In this document: in pieces, positions 21,521-31,794 of the stretch
Position numbering within the stretch: position 1 is the stretch's first letter
How the letters are laid out: every line of letters begins with the position of its first letter
DNA from: Isotricha intestinalis
Lineage: Eukaryota; Ciliophora; Litostomatea; Vestibuliferida; Isotrichidae
DNA length: 64,000 bases
Assembly: GCA_023807065.1 (NCBI GenBank)
Contig: JAJJLU010000347.1
Span: forward strand, 20,120 to 84,119
Direction of reading: 5' to 3'
Translations under genes and position numbers: made by a program
Notes under the pieces: model-generated
The model's input: only the letters and a program-made list of their open reading frames with translations
Database searches by the model: none
Told to the model about the DNA's origin: nothing

Positions 21521-24500
21521 ATGCAACAACCTAATGAACCTCAATCATCTCAAGAAGAAGAAAAAAATGCTATTCCTGAATCAAATGAGAATAATAATCC
21601 TTTACAAAATAATGAAATGAATGAAAATGAAGAAAATATAAATATTGAAATAAATGAAAGTAATCATGAAATAAATGAAAATGAAAATAATCAAAATATA
21701 AATGAGGAGAATGTGAGTAATCATGATATTAGTGAAAACCATCGAATTAACAATAATTTAAATACAATCAATGAAAGTAATGATGAAATTAATGAAAGTA
21801 ATATAAATAATAATAATGAAAATGAAATAAATGAAAATAATAATAATCAAGAAGGTGAAAATATAAATAACGAAAATGAAATAAATGAAAATAATAATAA
21901 TCAAGAAGGTGAAAATATAAATAACGAAAATGAAATAAATGAAAATAATAATAATCAAGAAGGTGAAAATATAATTAATGAAAATGAAATAAATGAAAAT
22001 AATAATAATCAAGAAAATCAAAATTTAAATAATGAAAATAATAATATTCAAGCTAATCAAAATTTAAATAATGTTAATCATCAAAGTAATAATAATATAA
22101 ATGAAAATGTAAAAGAAGAAGAAGAGAAAAAAGTTATATCAAATAATGAAGATAATTTTAATATAAATACTACATCAACAAGAGAAAATATAATATCAAA
22201 TAGAAGTAATATAAGAAATACTAATGTTGATATTAATACATTTTCAGAAGATACAAATGAAAATAATATAAATATAGATTATTATGAAAATATAATTAAA
22301 GAATTAAAAGATGAAAATAAACAATTAATTATAAATCATAGAAATGAAATTAATAAATTAAATAATGATTATAATAATGAAATTACAAAATTAAATGATA
22401 CTTTCAACACTGAAATTCAAAAATTAAATAGTGAAAAAGATTCAATTAAACAAACTTTAAGAAAGCAAATGATAATAAATGAAGAACAAAGAACTTATAT
22501 TGAAATTTTAAAACAAACAATTGAAAGCAATTTATTTAAAGGTAATTATAATGCTTCTATTAAGCAATCAAAAGAATTTCAAAATTATAATATTGAAAAA
22601 GGTAAAGAAGCAAATGATGAAAAAAATATGAGTGAATTTTTTATAAATTTTAATAAATATAAAGCTGAAAGTGAATTATATAAAAAAGAATTAGATGAAT
22701 TAAAAGAAGAATTTGAAAAGACAATTAATAAAATGAATGAATTAAATAAAAACTATGAAGATTCAAATAAACAAAATATTATTTTAAAAGAAAATATTAA
22801 TGAAGAAAAAGAAAAAAACAATAATTTAACTCTTGAAAGACAAAATAATATTTCTGAAATAGAAAATTTACATGAAAATAATCAAAAATTAAACTCTGAA
22901 AATAATGAATTAAAAGATCATTTAACACAATATCAAAAAATGAATAAAGAAAAAGAAGAGCAATTAAAAGAAAATTCCAAATTAATAACAAATTTAAAAA
23001 ATGAAATAAATAATTATAAAAAGAAAGAAGATAAATTTTATGCTATGAATCTGGAAAATGATAGAATAAAAAAACAATTAAAAGAAGATGAAAAAGAAAA
23101 AGAAGAATTAAAAACAAAAAATAAAGAAATAAAATCTGAAAATGATAAATTATTACAAACTTTAAAAAATTTAGGAAATGATAGAGATGATTTATCATAT
23201 TCATTAAAACAAATAAAAGAAAAATTTAGTTTAACTTTACATTATAAAGATGAAATTGAAAAATTAACAGATACAGTTCATTCAAGAGAAAAGGAATTAA
23301 AAGAACTTTTTGAAAAATTAAATATAATGAATTATGAAAATCAAGTATTATTAAAGCAAAAAAATGATGATAATAAAAAATTAAAAAATCTATTTGATAA
23401 TTATCAATCAATTGAAAATTTAAATAATCAATTAAAAGAAGAATATGAAGATTTAAAACAAAATTGTACTCTTCAAAACAGAGAATTATTAAATGCAAAA
23501 AAGGAAAATGAAAATTTATTAAATGAATATAATAATTTAAAAGAAGAACTTAATGAAGCAATAATAGCTAATCAAAGGCAAGCTTATAAATTACATAATT
23601 ATAATACTGAAAAAATTGATAAAGAAAATGAAATAAAAGATTTAAAGGAAAAACATAATAATGAAATAACTAATTTACAAAGTGAAATTGATAAATTAAA
23701 CAAAAAAATTTCAGACTCTGATTTTGATTATCAAAATTTATTAAAAGATTATAATAATTTAAAAGATGAAAAAGATGATTTTAATAAAAAGTATAATAAT
23801 AAATGTGAAGATGAAAAAAAATTAAATGATGAAAATCATAAAATGAAAATTAATTATGATTCTCTTTCAAATAAATATAATGAATCTTTATGTAATTTAA
23901 AAAATCAATCTCGACAAATCAATGATTTATTACAAAAAAATTCTGATTTAGAAATCTCAATTTCTGATTTAAAAAAAGAAAATAAAAATTATTCTATTGA
24001 ATTAAATAATATAAAAAGTGAATTAAATGATTATAAAAAAGATGAAAAAATTGAAAAAGATTCTTATATTGATAATGTTGATAATTTATTAAATAATTTA
24101 GAAAGAATAAATAAAAATTTTAATTTAGATAATGTAAATTACGATAAATGTAGTAATATAATAAAGTATAGATCTATTTCTTCTATTCCAGAATTTTTTA
24201 AAATTTCTACTAAAGATATTATTGAATTAACCAAAGAAAATAGAAAATTAATTCAAGAATTAAAAGAATTAAATGATAAAATTTTTGAGAATGAACAAAA
24301 AAATAAAAACATATTAAATGAAAAAAAAGATATAGAAAAAAAAATTGTTAATTTAAATAATATAAATGAGAAATTATTAAATGAAAATATAAATTTAAAA
24401 AAACAATTAAATGAATGTAAAGAGTATATAAATAAATTTCAAAATTCAATTGAAAGTTATAATAATGAATTAAATTTAAAAAATAATTTAATACAAAAAA

Positions 24501-24916
24501 CAAATTATGAAATGTGCTTATATAAAGATAAAAATTTAAAATTAAATAATAACATTGAATATTTATTATCAATATTAAATAGATTATGTAAATTATTTCC
24601 AGATACAAATATTTATAAATATATTAATCAAATTATTACTTGTGTGAATATGACTATTGAAGAAAAAGAAAAAATTAATGAATATTTATTAACTGAATTA
24701 GAAATGTATGAAAATTATATGAAGGATATTTTAAAAGATAATGAATTAAAATTTTTAAAAAGATTAAATAAATATCAAGATGTGAATAAGAATAAATTAA
24801 TTGAAAATACAAATTTTATTTTAAATAATTCTAATAGAAATAATAATTATATAGAAAATAATAGGAAAAGTAATCCATATATTCCTACAAATTACATTAG
24901 TTCTTTAAAATATTAA
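21521..24916 (+). CDS. long coiled-coil protein with Asn/Glu repeat N-terminus
   Basis: 1,131 residues. The N-terminal ~240 residues are Asn/Glu-rich low complexity, including four copies of an 18-residue unit with core EINENNNNQEGENI from a 54-bp minisatellite. Residues ~255-980 are continuous coiled coil dense in Lys/Glu/Asn with Leu/Ile heptads, as in golgins, centrosomal or basal-body fibre proteins. Near residue 890 the coil is broken by a more globular piece (KYRSISSIPEFFKISTKD). Helices resume and the protein ends in a short Asn/Tyr/Pro-rich tail. No enzymatic motif. Function is inferred only as structural. Single exon, 110 bp after the preceding gene. Confidence 0.8.
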   Translation: MQQPNEPQSSQEEEKNAIPESNENNNPLQNNEMNENEENINIEINESNHEINENENNQNINEENVSNHDISENHRINNNLNTINESNDEINESNINNNNENEINENNNNQEGENINNENEINENNNNQEGENINNENEINENNNNQEGENIINENEINENNNNQENQNLNNENNNIQANQNLNNVNHQSNNNINENVKEEEEKKVISNNEDNFNINTTSTRENIISNRSNIRNTNVDINTFSEDTNENNINIDYYENIIKELKDENKQLIINHRNEINKLNNDYNNEITKLNDTFNTEIQKLNSEKDSIKQTLRKQMIINEEQRTYIEILKQTIESNLFKGNYNASIKQSKEFQNYNIEKGKEANDEKNMSEFFINFNKYKAESELYKKELDELKEEFEKTINKMNELNKNYEDSNKQNIILKENINEEKEKNNNLTLERQNNISEIENLHENNQKLNSENNELKDHLTQYQKMNKEKEEQLKENSKLITNLKNEINNYKKKEDKFYAMNLENDRIKKQLKEDEKEKEELKTKNKEIKSENDKLLQTLKNLGNDRDDLSYSLKQIKEKFSLTLHYKDEIEKLTDTVHSREKELKELFEKLNIMNYENQVLLKQKNDDNKKLKNLFDNYQSIENLNNQLKEEYEDLKQNCTLQNRELLNAKKENENLLNEYNNLKEELNEAIIANQRQAYKLHNYNTEKIDKENEIKDLKEKHNNEITNLQSEIDKLNKKISDSDFDYQNLLKDYNNLKDEKDDFNKKYNNKCEDEKKLNDENHKMKINYDSLSNKYNESLCNLKNQSRQINDLLQKNSDLEISISDLKKENKNYSIELNNIKSELNDYKKDEKIEKDSYIDNVDNLLNNLERINKNFNLDNVNYDKCSNIIKYRSISSIPEFFKISTKDIIELTKENRKLIQELKELNDKIFENEQKNKNILNEKKDIEKKIVNLNNINEKLLNENINLKKQLNECKEYINKFQNSIESYNNELNLKNNLIQKTNYEMCLYKDKNLKLNNNIEYLLSILNRLCKLFPDTNIYKYINQIITCVNMTIEEKEKINEYLLTELEMYENYMKDILKDNELKFLKRLNKYQDVNKNKLIENTNFILNNSNRNNNYIENNRKSNPYIPTNYISSLKY
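21824..22039 (+). repeat. 54-bp coding minisatellite, four copies
   Basis: Units begin at 21824, 21878, 21932 and 21986. The first two are almost identical, the third carries a small change at its end and the fourth diverges after two thirds. The unit length is a multiple of three, so copy-number change keeps the frame. Confidence 0.9.
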
Positions 24917-25104
24917 AATACAATAATTTCTTTATTTAATTTTTTTATAAAAATAAATATGTTAATTATTATATTAATTTCTTTTGAAATAAGTTAAATA
25001 AATAAAAAAAATTTATGAATCATAATTAATAATTGTCAATATATTATTATTTTAAATTGTTTTAATGATTTTAAGGATTATCTTAATTTATTTCCTTTAA
25101 TAAA

Positions 25105-25530
25105 ATGTCAGAAGAAAGTGATAGTGAAATGAAAGAAATTAAAATTTCAGATGTGAAAGAAAAAATAATTAAAAAACAAAAGGAAGAAGAATTATTAAAG
25201 AAAAAAACAGGAAGAAAAATTAATAAAAAAAAAAGAAAAAACAAAAAAATTGATTTATTATCAAAATATAAAGAACAAATAGAAAATAAAATTGATGAAA
25301 ACTTATTAAATAATGAAAATTTATTAGTTCAAAAAGAAAAATCAAAAGGAGAAAATAATAAAATCAAAAAGAATATAATGTATAAAAAAAATTCAGTATT
25401 AATAAAAATAAATAATTTAAATCAAAAAGAAGAATTTCAAGATATAAAAGAGGATTTATTAAATTTTAAAAAAAATTCTTTATTTGGAGATTCAATCCAA
25501 AGAACAAAAAACTTTTTAAATAAAATATAA
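25105..25530 (+). CDS. small basic hypothetical protein, 141 residues
   Basis: Begins with an acidic/Ser cluster (MSEESDSEMKE), then a very basic block (KKKTGRKINKKKRKNKK at ~34-50) that could act as a nuclear or nucleolar localisation signal. Lys/Asn/Glu-rich helix follows to the end. No family recognised. The frame has codon use like its neighbours and ends at TAA, but as a short low-complexity frame it is less certain than most. Confidence 0.55.
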   Translation: MSEESDSEMKEIKISDVKEKIIKKQKEEELLKKKTGRKINKKKRKNKKIDLLSKYKEQIENKIDENLLNNENLLVQKEKSKGENNKIKKNIMYKKNSVLIKINNLNQKEEFQDIKEDLLNFKKNSLFGDSIQRTKNFLNKI

Positions 25531-25857
25531 TAAATATTATTTCCTCTTACAATTATATAATATATACTATTAAATTATTGATTATAAAAAATAAATCATT
25601 TTTTTTTAAATGTGTTTTTAATGTCAAAAAAGATTGTTTATATCATTTAGATAAATTTGAAGAATAAAATCTAATAATAAATAAAGTAATAAATATCTAA
25701 ATAAATCCTTTATCAAATAAAAAAAAATCAACGTAGACAAAATTAATTTAATTTGTTTAAATTTAATAAAATTTTATTTCTATTTGAAATTCAGATATTA
25801 ACAATTTTATTAACATTAATTTTAATTAATTATGTTTATTTATTTTGATTCCTATTT
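25531..25857. other. intergenic between convergent genes, 327 bp
   Basis: AT-rich 3' flanks; nothing recognised. Confidence 0.5.
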
Positions 25858-26535
25858 TTATCTAGAATAAGAAGAATTAGAATCATCATCAAAACTTCTA
25901 GAATAACTTCTTGAATGATTTGAATATGTTCTGCTATAACTTTTATTTTTATCATAAGAAGAATGCTTTGAATAAGAATTATCTTTACTTCTACTTCTAC
26001 TATAACTTTTCCTATTTATAAAAGGACAATCTCTTTCTAAATGATTAATAGAACCACATTTAAAACATTCTTTAAAATAATCTCTAGAGTTATTTTTATC
26101 ATAAATTTTTTTATTTTCTTTTAAATAATTACATTCACTTGTATTATGATCAATTTTACTACAAATACTACATTTTTTATTTATTCTATTAGAAATTTCA
26201 TTTTTTTTTTTACTTAATGGTGAACTTGATAAAGAATTATTTGATATATTTATTATATCTTCATTCTTTTTTTCATTTAATCTTTCCCTTTTTTCTCTTT
26301 CATTTAAAGCTTTTTGAACTATAATTTTTTTACCATTTAATTTACTATTATTCATATCAGAGATTGCATTTTTTGCACTATCGTTATTTCCATATTCAAT
26401 AAAAGCATAAGACTTTATTATATATAAACTTTTTATATACCCATAAGGCCGAAAATGATATTCAAGTTCACTTTCTGTAATATCAATTGGGAGATGACCT
26501 ATAAATATTTTTGCTTGATCATTATATACTGACAT
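25858..26535 (-). CDS. SR-type splicing factor: RRM, two zinc knuckles, RS tail
   Basis: 225 residues. An RRM occupies ~8-78, with RNP2 KIFIGHL at 9-15 and RNP1 KSYAFIEY at 41-48. Two CCHC zinc knuckles follow: Cys122/Cys125/His130/Cys135 and Cys157/Cys160/His165/Cys170. The last ~50 residues are a Ser/Arg/Tyr-rich RS-type tail. This architecture is that of SRSF7 and plant RSZ proteins, nuclear factors that bind pre-mRNA and help define exons; animal SRSF7 has one knuckle and plant RS2Z proteins have two. The presence of a real SR protein agrees with the few short introns found in this window. Confidence 0.88.
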   Translation of the reverse strand: MSVYNDQAKIFIGHLPIDITESELEYHFRPYGYIKSLYIIKSYAFIEYGNNDSAKNAISDMNNSKLNGKKIIVQKALNEREKRERLNEKKNEDIINISNNSLSSSPLSKKKNEISNRINKKCSICSKIDHNTSECNYLKENKKIYDKNNSRDYFKECFKCGSINHLERDCPFINRKSYSRSRSKDNSYSKHSSYDKNKSYSRTYSNHSRSYSRSFDDDSNSSYSR

Positions 26536-27000
26536 TAATTAATTATGTAATTTAGTTAAAGAAAATTTTTTTTATTTTTTTTTTTTTGATTTATAGTAAA
26601 TATTTATTATATTTTATTTTTATTTTAATAAATTAGATTTTCTTCTAATTATTTATCTAAATTTTTTAATTTTTGTTTAATCATATTTTATAATAATTTA
26701 AGATACATATTTTAAATTTTAAATAACCAATTTAATAATATCTATAGGTAATTTTTTATAATTAAAACTATAGGCAATTTTAAGAAATTAGAGTAATCTT
26801 CCAATTTTAATTTCATTTTTAATAACAGATTATTAATTTAAAAAATATATTTAAATGATTTAAATAATTTATATATAATTTTAATATTATGAAAATAAGT
26901 ATCAGAAATTGATAATTATAGAAATAATCTTTTTTATAAAAATAAAAAAATATAAAAATAAAGTTATAAAAATAAATAAATTAAAAGACTTTTTAAAAAA
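26536..27000. other. intergenic between divergent genes, 465 bp
   Basis: Should hold the promoters of the SR-factor gene and of the gene at 27001. Homopolymer runs only; no motif recognised. Confidence 0.5.
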
Positions 27001-27597
27001 ATGTATTCTAGGAATAAGCCAATGTTTGATACAAATATGATGAATAAAACTCAATTTCCATCATTGGGATTTTTTCCAAAGACTAAAACTATAAGTGAAA
27101 TAAAAAGAGAGAATTTACAAACAAGACAATCAACTTATAATTATATAGATACAATGTATAAAACAGGTACAAATTTTAAATATAATTTTAAAAGACCATA
27201 TATTGGAAGTCATAGGTTTCATTTAAGTTCTTTAGAAAATAAAGTTAAAGAAAACTCAAAATTTACACCTGATGATGTTATTAAAATAAATATATTAAAA
27301 AATGAATGTGATGTTTTAAGAATAAATTTAAGAGAAAATTATAGTAAATTAAAATATGAAATGATTACTGAAATTGATAATTTACAAAGTAAATTTGATT
27401 TAGAATTAGGAAAACAAAAAATTAAAAATATTAAAATTAATAACCAAATGAAAGAATTGAAAAAAGAAATGCTTGAAAGTCAAAATTTTGTTATGGAATT
27501 AAAAGATAGAATTAATTCATTGAAATTAAGAATTGATGGAAATGGAATGTTTAATGAAGATGGTATTCCTGTTTTACAAACTAAAATTGAATATTAA
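27001..27597 (+). CDS. small coiled-coil protein, 198 residues
   Basis: Not recognised. The first ~75 residues are basic, aromatic and Pro-containing (MYSRNKPMFDTNMMNKTQF, then KRPYIGSHRFHLSSLENK). Residues ~82-180 form a coiled coil (LRINLRENYSKLKYEMI...). The end is a short conserved-looking tail, DGNGMFNEDGIPVLQTKIEY. The layout is that of small axonemal or cytoskeletal accessory proteins, which is inference. Single exon, ATG in an A-rich context, TAA stop. Confidence 0.65.
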   Translation: MYSRNKPMFDTNMMNKTQFPSLGFFPKTKTISEIKRENLQTRQSTYNYIDTMYKTGTNFKYNFKRPYIGSHRFHLSSLENKVKENSKFTPDDVIKINILKNECDVLRINLRENYSKLKYEMITEIDNLQSKFDLELGKQKIKNIKINNQMKELKKEMLESQNFVMELKDRINSLKLRIDGNGMFNEDGIPVLQTKIEY

Positions 27598-28286
27598 TAA
27601 AAAATGTAATTTTTTTTATGAAATAAAATTTTTTATAAGTTTAATATAGAAAATATTTATTTAATAAATAAAAAAACAATTTTTAAATAATTTAAATTTA
27701 ATCTATTAAATTTATTATTATTTAATTTTCTCAAATCTTTTCCAAGAAATTTATTTAAATAATTATTTGAATTGAAAAGTGATATTACTTAATTTATAAT
27801 TGTAGAATATAGGAACAAAAAATTAATATTTATAAAATATAATAGAATAGTTTAGTCATCATTATTTTAATAAATTATTTAATATTAATAATTTCTACTT
27901 CCTTTATTAGTTTTAATTTGAATAAATGAATTTAGATTTACTGTTTATATATAAAAAATTTTTTGTCAATTTAGCAAAGCATTTTTCAAAATTTTAAAGA
28001 AAAAAAAATTAAATTTATTTGGTGTTAAAAACTAAAGACTTTTTATTGAAAAATAATTATATTTAAAAAAAATTATTCCTATTGATTTATAGATACTATT
28101 AAAGAAAATAATCATATTTTTATAATCTTATAAAATAAAATTTTTTAATATATTATATAAACTTATTCTTAACTTATTAACAAATTATAAATGTATTTCT
28201 AAATAATCAAATAAAAAAATTAAAAAATTAATTATAAATCAATATAAACAAAAAACTTTTATTTCCTAAACAAATTATATAATACT
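27598..28286. other. intergenic between convergent genes, 689 bp
   Basis: AT-rich spacer carrying the 3' ends of the 198-residue gene and the CDPK gene. No frame or motif supported. Confidence 0.5.
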
Positions 28287-29949
28287 TTATTCTCCTTTAA
28301 TAATATTTTTCATCATTTTACAAAATTCTTCAAAACTAATAGAACCATCTCCATTAATATCAATTTCCTTAAACATATCTTTTAATTGTTTTTCAACTTT
28401 TTCGCTATTATTTTTAGAAGTTTGCATGAATCTTTTTTTAATTTCTTCAAGAGAAATATCTCCAGAATTATCTCTATCAAAATAACCAAAGGCAAACTTT
28501 AAATAATTTCTACTCATAAATATTTTAGGATCAACAGCAGCTCTTACAAATTCTTCATATTCAATAAATCCATTATGATCAGTATCAATATGAGTAAAAA
28601 GAGTATCAACTTGTTTTTCAACTTCATTTCTAGTTAAATTCCAATATTTTTCAATTCCTTTAATTAATTCTTCTTTTTCTATTCTTCCATTATTATTTAA
28701 ATCTATTCTATTAAATAATTTCCCTGCTTCAACACATTGTTCTATATTTGTATTATGATGAACTAAATATGCTATTACTGCACATCTTAACATATTATCA
28801 CTTCTATATTTTTGTAAATTTTGTATCATTTGTTTTGCTAAAGAAGGAGGAACTATATTTATTTGATCCTTTTTTTTAAATTCTGCTGTTTTAAAACCAA
28901 GGATGTTTTAAAGCTTCAGAAGCAGATATTCTTTTATTTGGATCATAAGTTAATAATTTTTTAATTAAATCTATACTTTCTTCACTTAATGTTGGAAAAG
29001 GATAATTACTTAAATCATATTCTCCTTTTTTTACATTTTCTAATATTTCATTATCATCATCACCATCAAAAGGTGGTCTTCCAGATAATAATATATACAT
29101 TATTACTCCACATGACCATAAATCACATTTTTCATTATATTTTCTTTTAATTACTTCAGGAGCCATATAATAAGAACTCCCAACATATCTATTTTCACTT
29201 TGTCCTCTTTCTGATATTTTTGCTGTTCCAAAATCTATTATTTTAACTTGTAAACAACCATTTTTTTCTCTCTCTGTTATCATTATATTTTCTGGCTTTA
29301 AATCTCTATGAATTATATTTAAAGAATGACAATATGTTATTGCTTTAAATATTTGATTCATTATAAAAGCTGATTGACCTTCATCAAATTTACCTACTTT
29401 TATTATTTCATTAAATAATTCTCCATTGGGACAATATTCTGTTATTATATAATATAAATGAGTTGTTGAAAAGAAATCTAATACTTTTAATATTTTTGGA
29501 TGGTCTAAATTTTTTAAAATTGATATTTCATTTAATATTTCTTTTTCTTCAGCAGGTTTATTTTTTCTTTTCTTAATTAATTTCATTGCAAATTCTTTTT
29601 GTAAATCTTTATGTTTAACTAACCATACTTCACCAAAAGCTCCAGTTCCTAAAATTCTATTTTTATTATATATTTTTTCAGGATTTATTTCATTTCTTGA
29701 TACTAATACATCACTATTTATTGCTAATTGATTTATTTTAATTATATTTTGAGAATAATCTTCGTTATTATTATTATTTTTTTTTTCTGAAGAATTTACG
29801 TTTTTACTTTTTAATTTTTCTTCTGATTCTATTTGTTTTTCATTTCCTGTTTCTGCTGTATTATCTTTTGAAAAATTATTGTTTTTTGTAGGAGATGCTT
29901 TTATTTGACTTCTTTGGCGATTGTTTTTTGTATTTTGACATACTCCCAT
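28287..29949 (-). CDS. calcium-dependent protein kinase (CDPK), frame broken by one base
   Basis: The 352-residue first part is an N-acylated (MGVCQ) Ser/Thr kinase: Gly loop G101TGAFG106, catalytic Lys123, HRDLKPEN 214-221, DFG 239-241, MAPE ~262-265, and the end of the kinase domain ALKHPWF. Directly after this a TAA appears in TGG TTT TAA AAC. Dropping one base from the T4A4 run gives KTAEFKKKDQINIVPPSLAK, the usual CDPK junction domain, and continues into four EF-hands (DLNNNGRIEKEE, DTDHNGFIEYEE, DRDNSGDISLEE, DINGDGSISFEE). The intact product would have 553 residues, typical for a CDPK. No GT...AG intron can repair it, so this is an assembly homopolymer error, a real frameshift mutation, or programmed +1 slippage. 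Confidence 0.88.
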
Positions 29950-30840
29950 TTATCGATTTGTTTTTTTTAGATAATTTTTTTTTTTTTTATTTTTTTTTTA
30001 ATTTTATTTTTTATTAGATGATTGATATTATTATTTGGATTTTATATTTTATGATGTTAGTTTTCTAAAGGGAAATTTTTTATTTATAATTTTTTAATTT
30101 TTTTCAACAATTATTATAAAATAATAATTAATTTATTATAATTTTGATTTCAATTTTGAAAAAAAAATTAAAAAAAAACTTATAAAAAGAGGAATTAAAA
30201 TTTATCTTTAAATAATATATTATAGAATAAAAAGATGCTTTAAATTTAAGTAAAGAAGTTAGTTTATCTAGAAGATAATAAGATATTATTCAATCAGCTT
30301 TGTTGGCTTGATTAATAAAAATCCTAAAAATAGATTAAATAATTGAAGCATTAAATTTGAAGAAAAAAATAATAAATTAAAGAAAGTTTTATAATCGTAA
30401 AAAAATTATATTGTACAATCTACTCTTTGTCAAGGAGAAAAATCAATTTCTTCAAAATAAATAATAATAATTCTAGATTTTCGTAGTAAATTATTTAATT
30501 TAAATATATAATTTTTTTATTTTTATATCATCACATTTAAATAATGAATCAGGAGAAATATGAAATATTCTCATCACAAAATATACAACAAAGTAATTTA
30601 ATTAAAATTCAAAATTATTAATTTAATAAATCATTATCAAATTATGAAATATAATCTTTAGAAGATATTACTATATGTAAAAATCAAACAGAATATAAAT
30701 TTCTTCAAAGAAAAACAGATAACACCCTAAAAATTCCAAGTGAATTAATTTATCTAGTTATTAAAAATAATATAAGAGATTAAATTTTATTTAATAAAAA
30801 TAATAATATACATACAATTATTAAAATATTTATATTTAAT
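29950..30840. other. intergenic, 891 bp, with coding relic
   Basis: Includes the CDPK promoter side (homopolymer T runs to about 30010) and, on the plus strand, a stretch at 30544-30783 that looks like decayed coding sequence (listed separately). The 30240-30500 part shows short coding-like pieces in shifting frames. Confidence 0.45.
30544..30783 (+). pseudogene. probable gene relic with two in-frame TAA
   Basis: From an ATG at 30544 the frame reads MNQEKYEIFSSQNIQQSN... to a TAA at 30781, with only two internal TAA codons in 80. Its amino-acid make-up (Gln, Ser, Glu, Lys, Leu) is like that of the real proteins here. Both internal TAA codons sit where Gln (CAA) would be natural, which suggests C-to-T decay of a former gene, or a gene read with TAA as Gln. 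No family is recognised. In DNA this AT-rich, far more stops would be expected by chance. Confidence 0.35.
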
Positions 30841-31674
30841 TTACTTATCACAAAATTTTCTATATTTTTCACATAAATTCTTCGTTCTTTCTAAAAGAGA
30901 AAAATAAATATTTTGAATATTAGGAGAAAAATTTTGTTTTTCATCTTTATTAGAATAATTATTTTTTAAATTATATCCTACTGAATAATTTCTTTGAATA
31001 CATTTTTTTTTTTTTAAAATTATTAATTTATGAAATCTTTTAACGCATTTATTTTCTAATAACATTTTGCTAGTATATCTTGGAGTATCAACTCTATTTT
31101 TTCCAATTTGATTTAATAAATCACTAAAAGTAAATTTTCCTTTATAACAATTTTTCATTGTAATATTATTTGAGCTTTTTGTTTTTGATAAATTATTTTT
31201 ATTATAATCATTAATACTTAATTGTTTACCTAAAACTTTGTTTTTATTATTTAATCCAATTTCTTTTTCTAATTTTGAAATAATGATATCTTTTTCTTTT
31301 TTTATTTCTTCATTTATTGATATTTTTGAATTAGAATTAGTCATATTACTATTTGAATTGTTTCCTTCTGAACTTGAAGATAATCTTAAATCATGTTTAT
31401 TTTTTAAATTATTTAAACTAAAATTTTTCTTTATTTTTTCTTTATTAATTGGACTTTTTTGAATTGACTTTCTAAAAATTCCTGTAGATGAATTTGTAGA
31501 GTTTTTATCTTGTAATTTTTTTTTTCTTTTCATTCCTTCGTTTTGATAGTTATATATTAAATTATTTAAAGGATTGTTTAATTTGTTTTTTCTGCTGCTT
31601 CTTATTATATTTTTAATATGCAACTCATTTTTTTTAAAAGTATTTAATATATTTTTTGTAGGTGTATAATTCAT
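30841..31674 (-). CDS. low-complexity basic protein, 277 residues
   Basis: Not recognised. Rich in Lys, Asn and Ser throughout with no membrane span. A Ser/Asn tract lies near 98-118, followed by a short helix with IIISKLEKEIGL near 131. The C-terminal third is more structured and basic (GKFTFSDLLNQIGKNRVDTPRYTSK, then KRFHKLIILKKKKCIQRNY). It could be a cytoskeleton-associated protein, but nothing visible fixes a role. Single exon, TAA stop, 120 bp from the divergent TIP30-like gene. Confidence 0.6.
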   Translation of the reverse strand: MNYTPTKNILNTFKKNELHIKNIIRSSRKNKLNNPLNNLIYNYQNEGMKRKKKLQDKNSTNSSTGIFRKSIQKSPINKEKIKKNFSLNNLKNKHDLRLSSSSEGNNSNSNMTNSNSKISINEEIKKEKDIIISKLEKEIGLNNKNKVLGKQLSINDYNKNNLSKTKSSNNITMKNCYKGKFTFSDLLNQIGKNRVDTPRYTSKMLLENKCVKRFHKLIILKKKKCIQRNYSVGYNLKNNYSNKDEKQNFSPNIQNIYFSLLERTKNLCEKYRKFCDK

Positions 31675-31794
31675 TTTTTCACAAAATCTTCTATTTTAAA
31701 ATTTAAATTATAATAAATAATATTACACTTAAATAAATATAATTAAAAAAAATCAAAAAATCCTTTTTTAGATAAAGAAAAAAAAATTATAAAA

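Noticed and set aside
21758..22021. 87-codon minus-strand frame opposite the Asn/Glu repeats
   Set aside because: A periodic mirror of the 54-bp minisatellite giving only Ile/Phe repeats; shadow of the real plus-strand gene.
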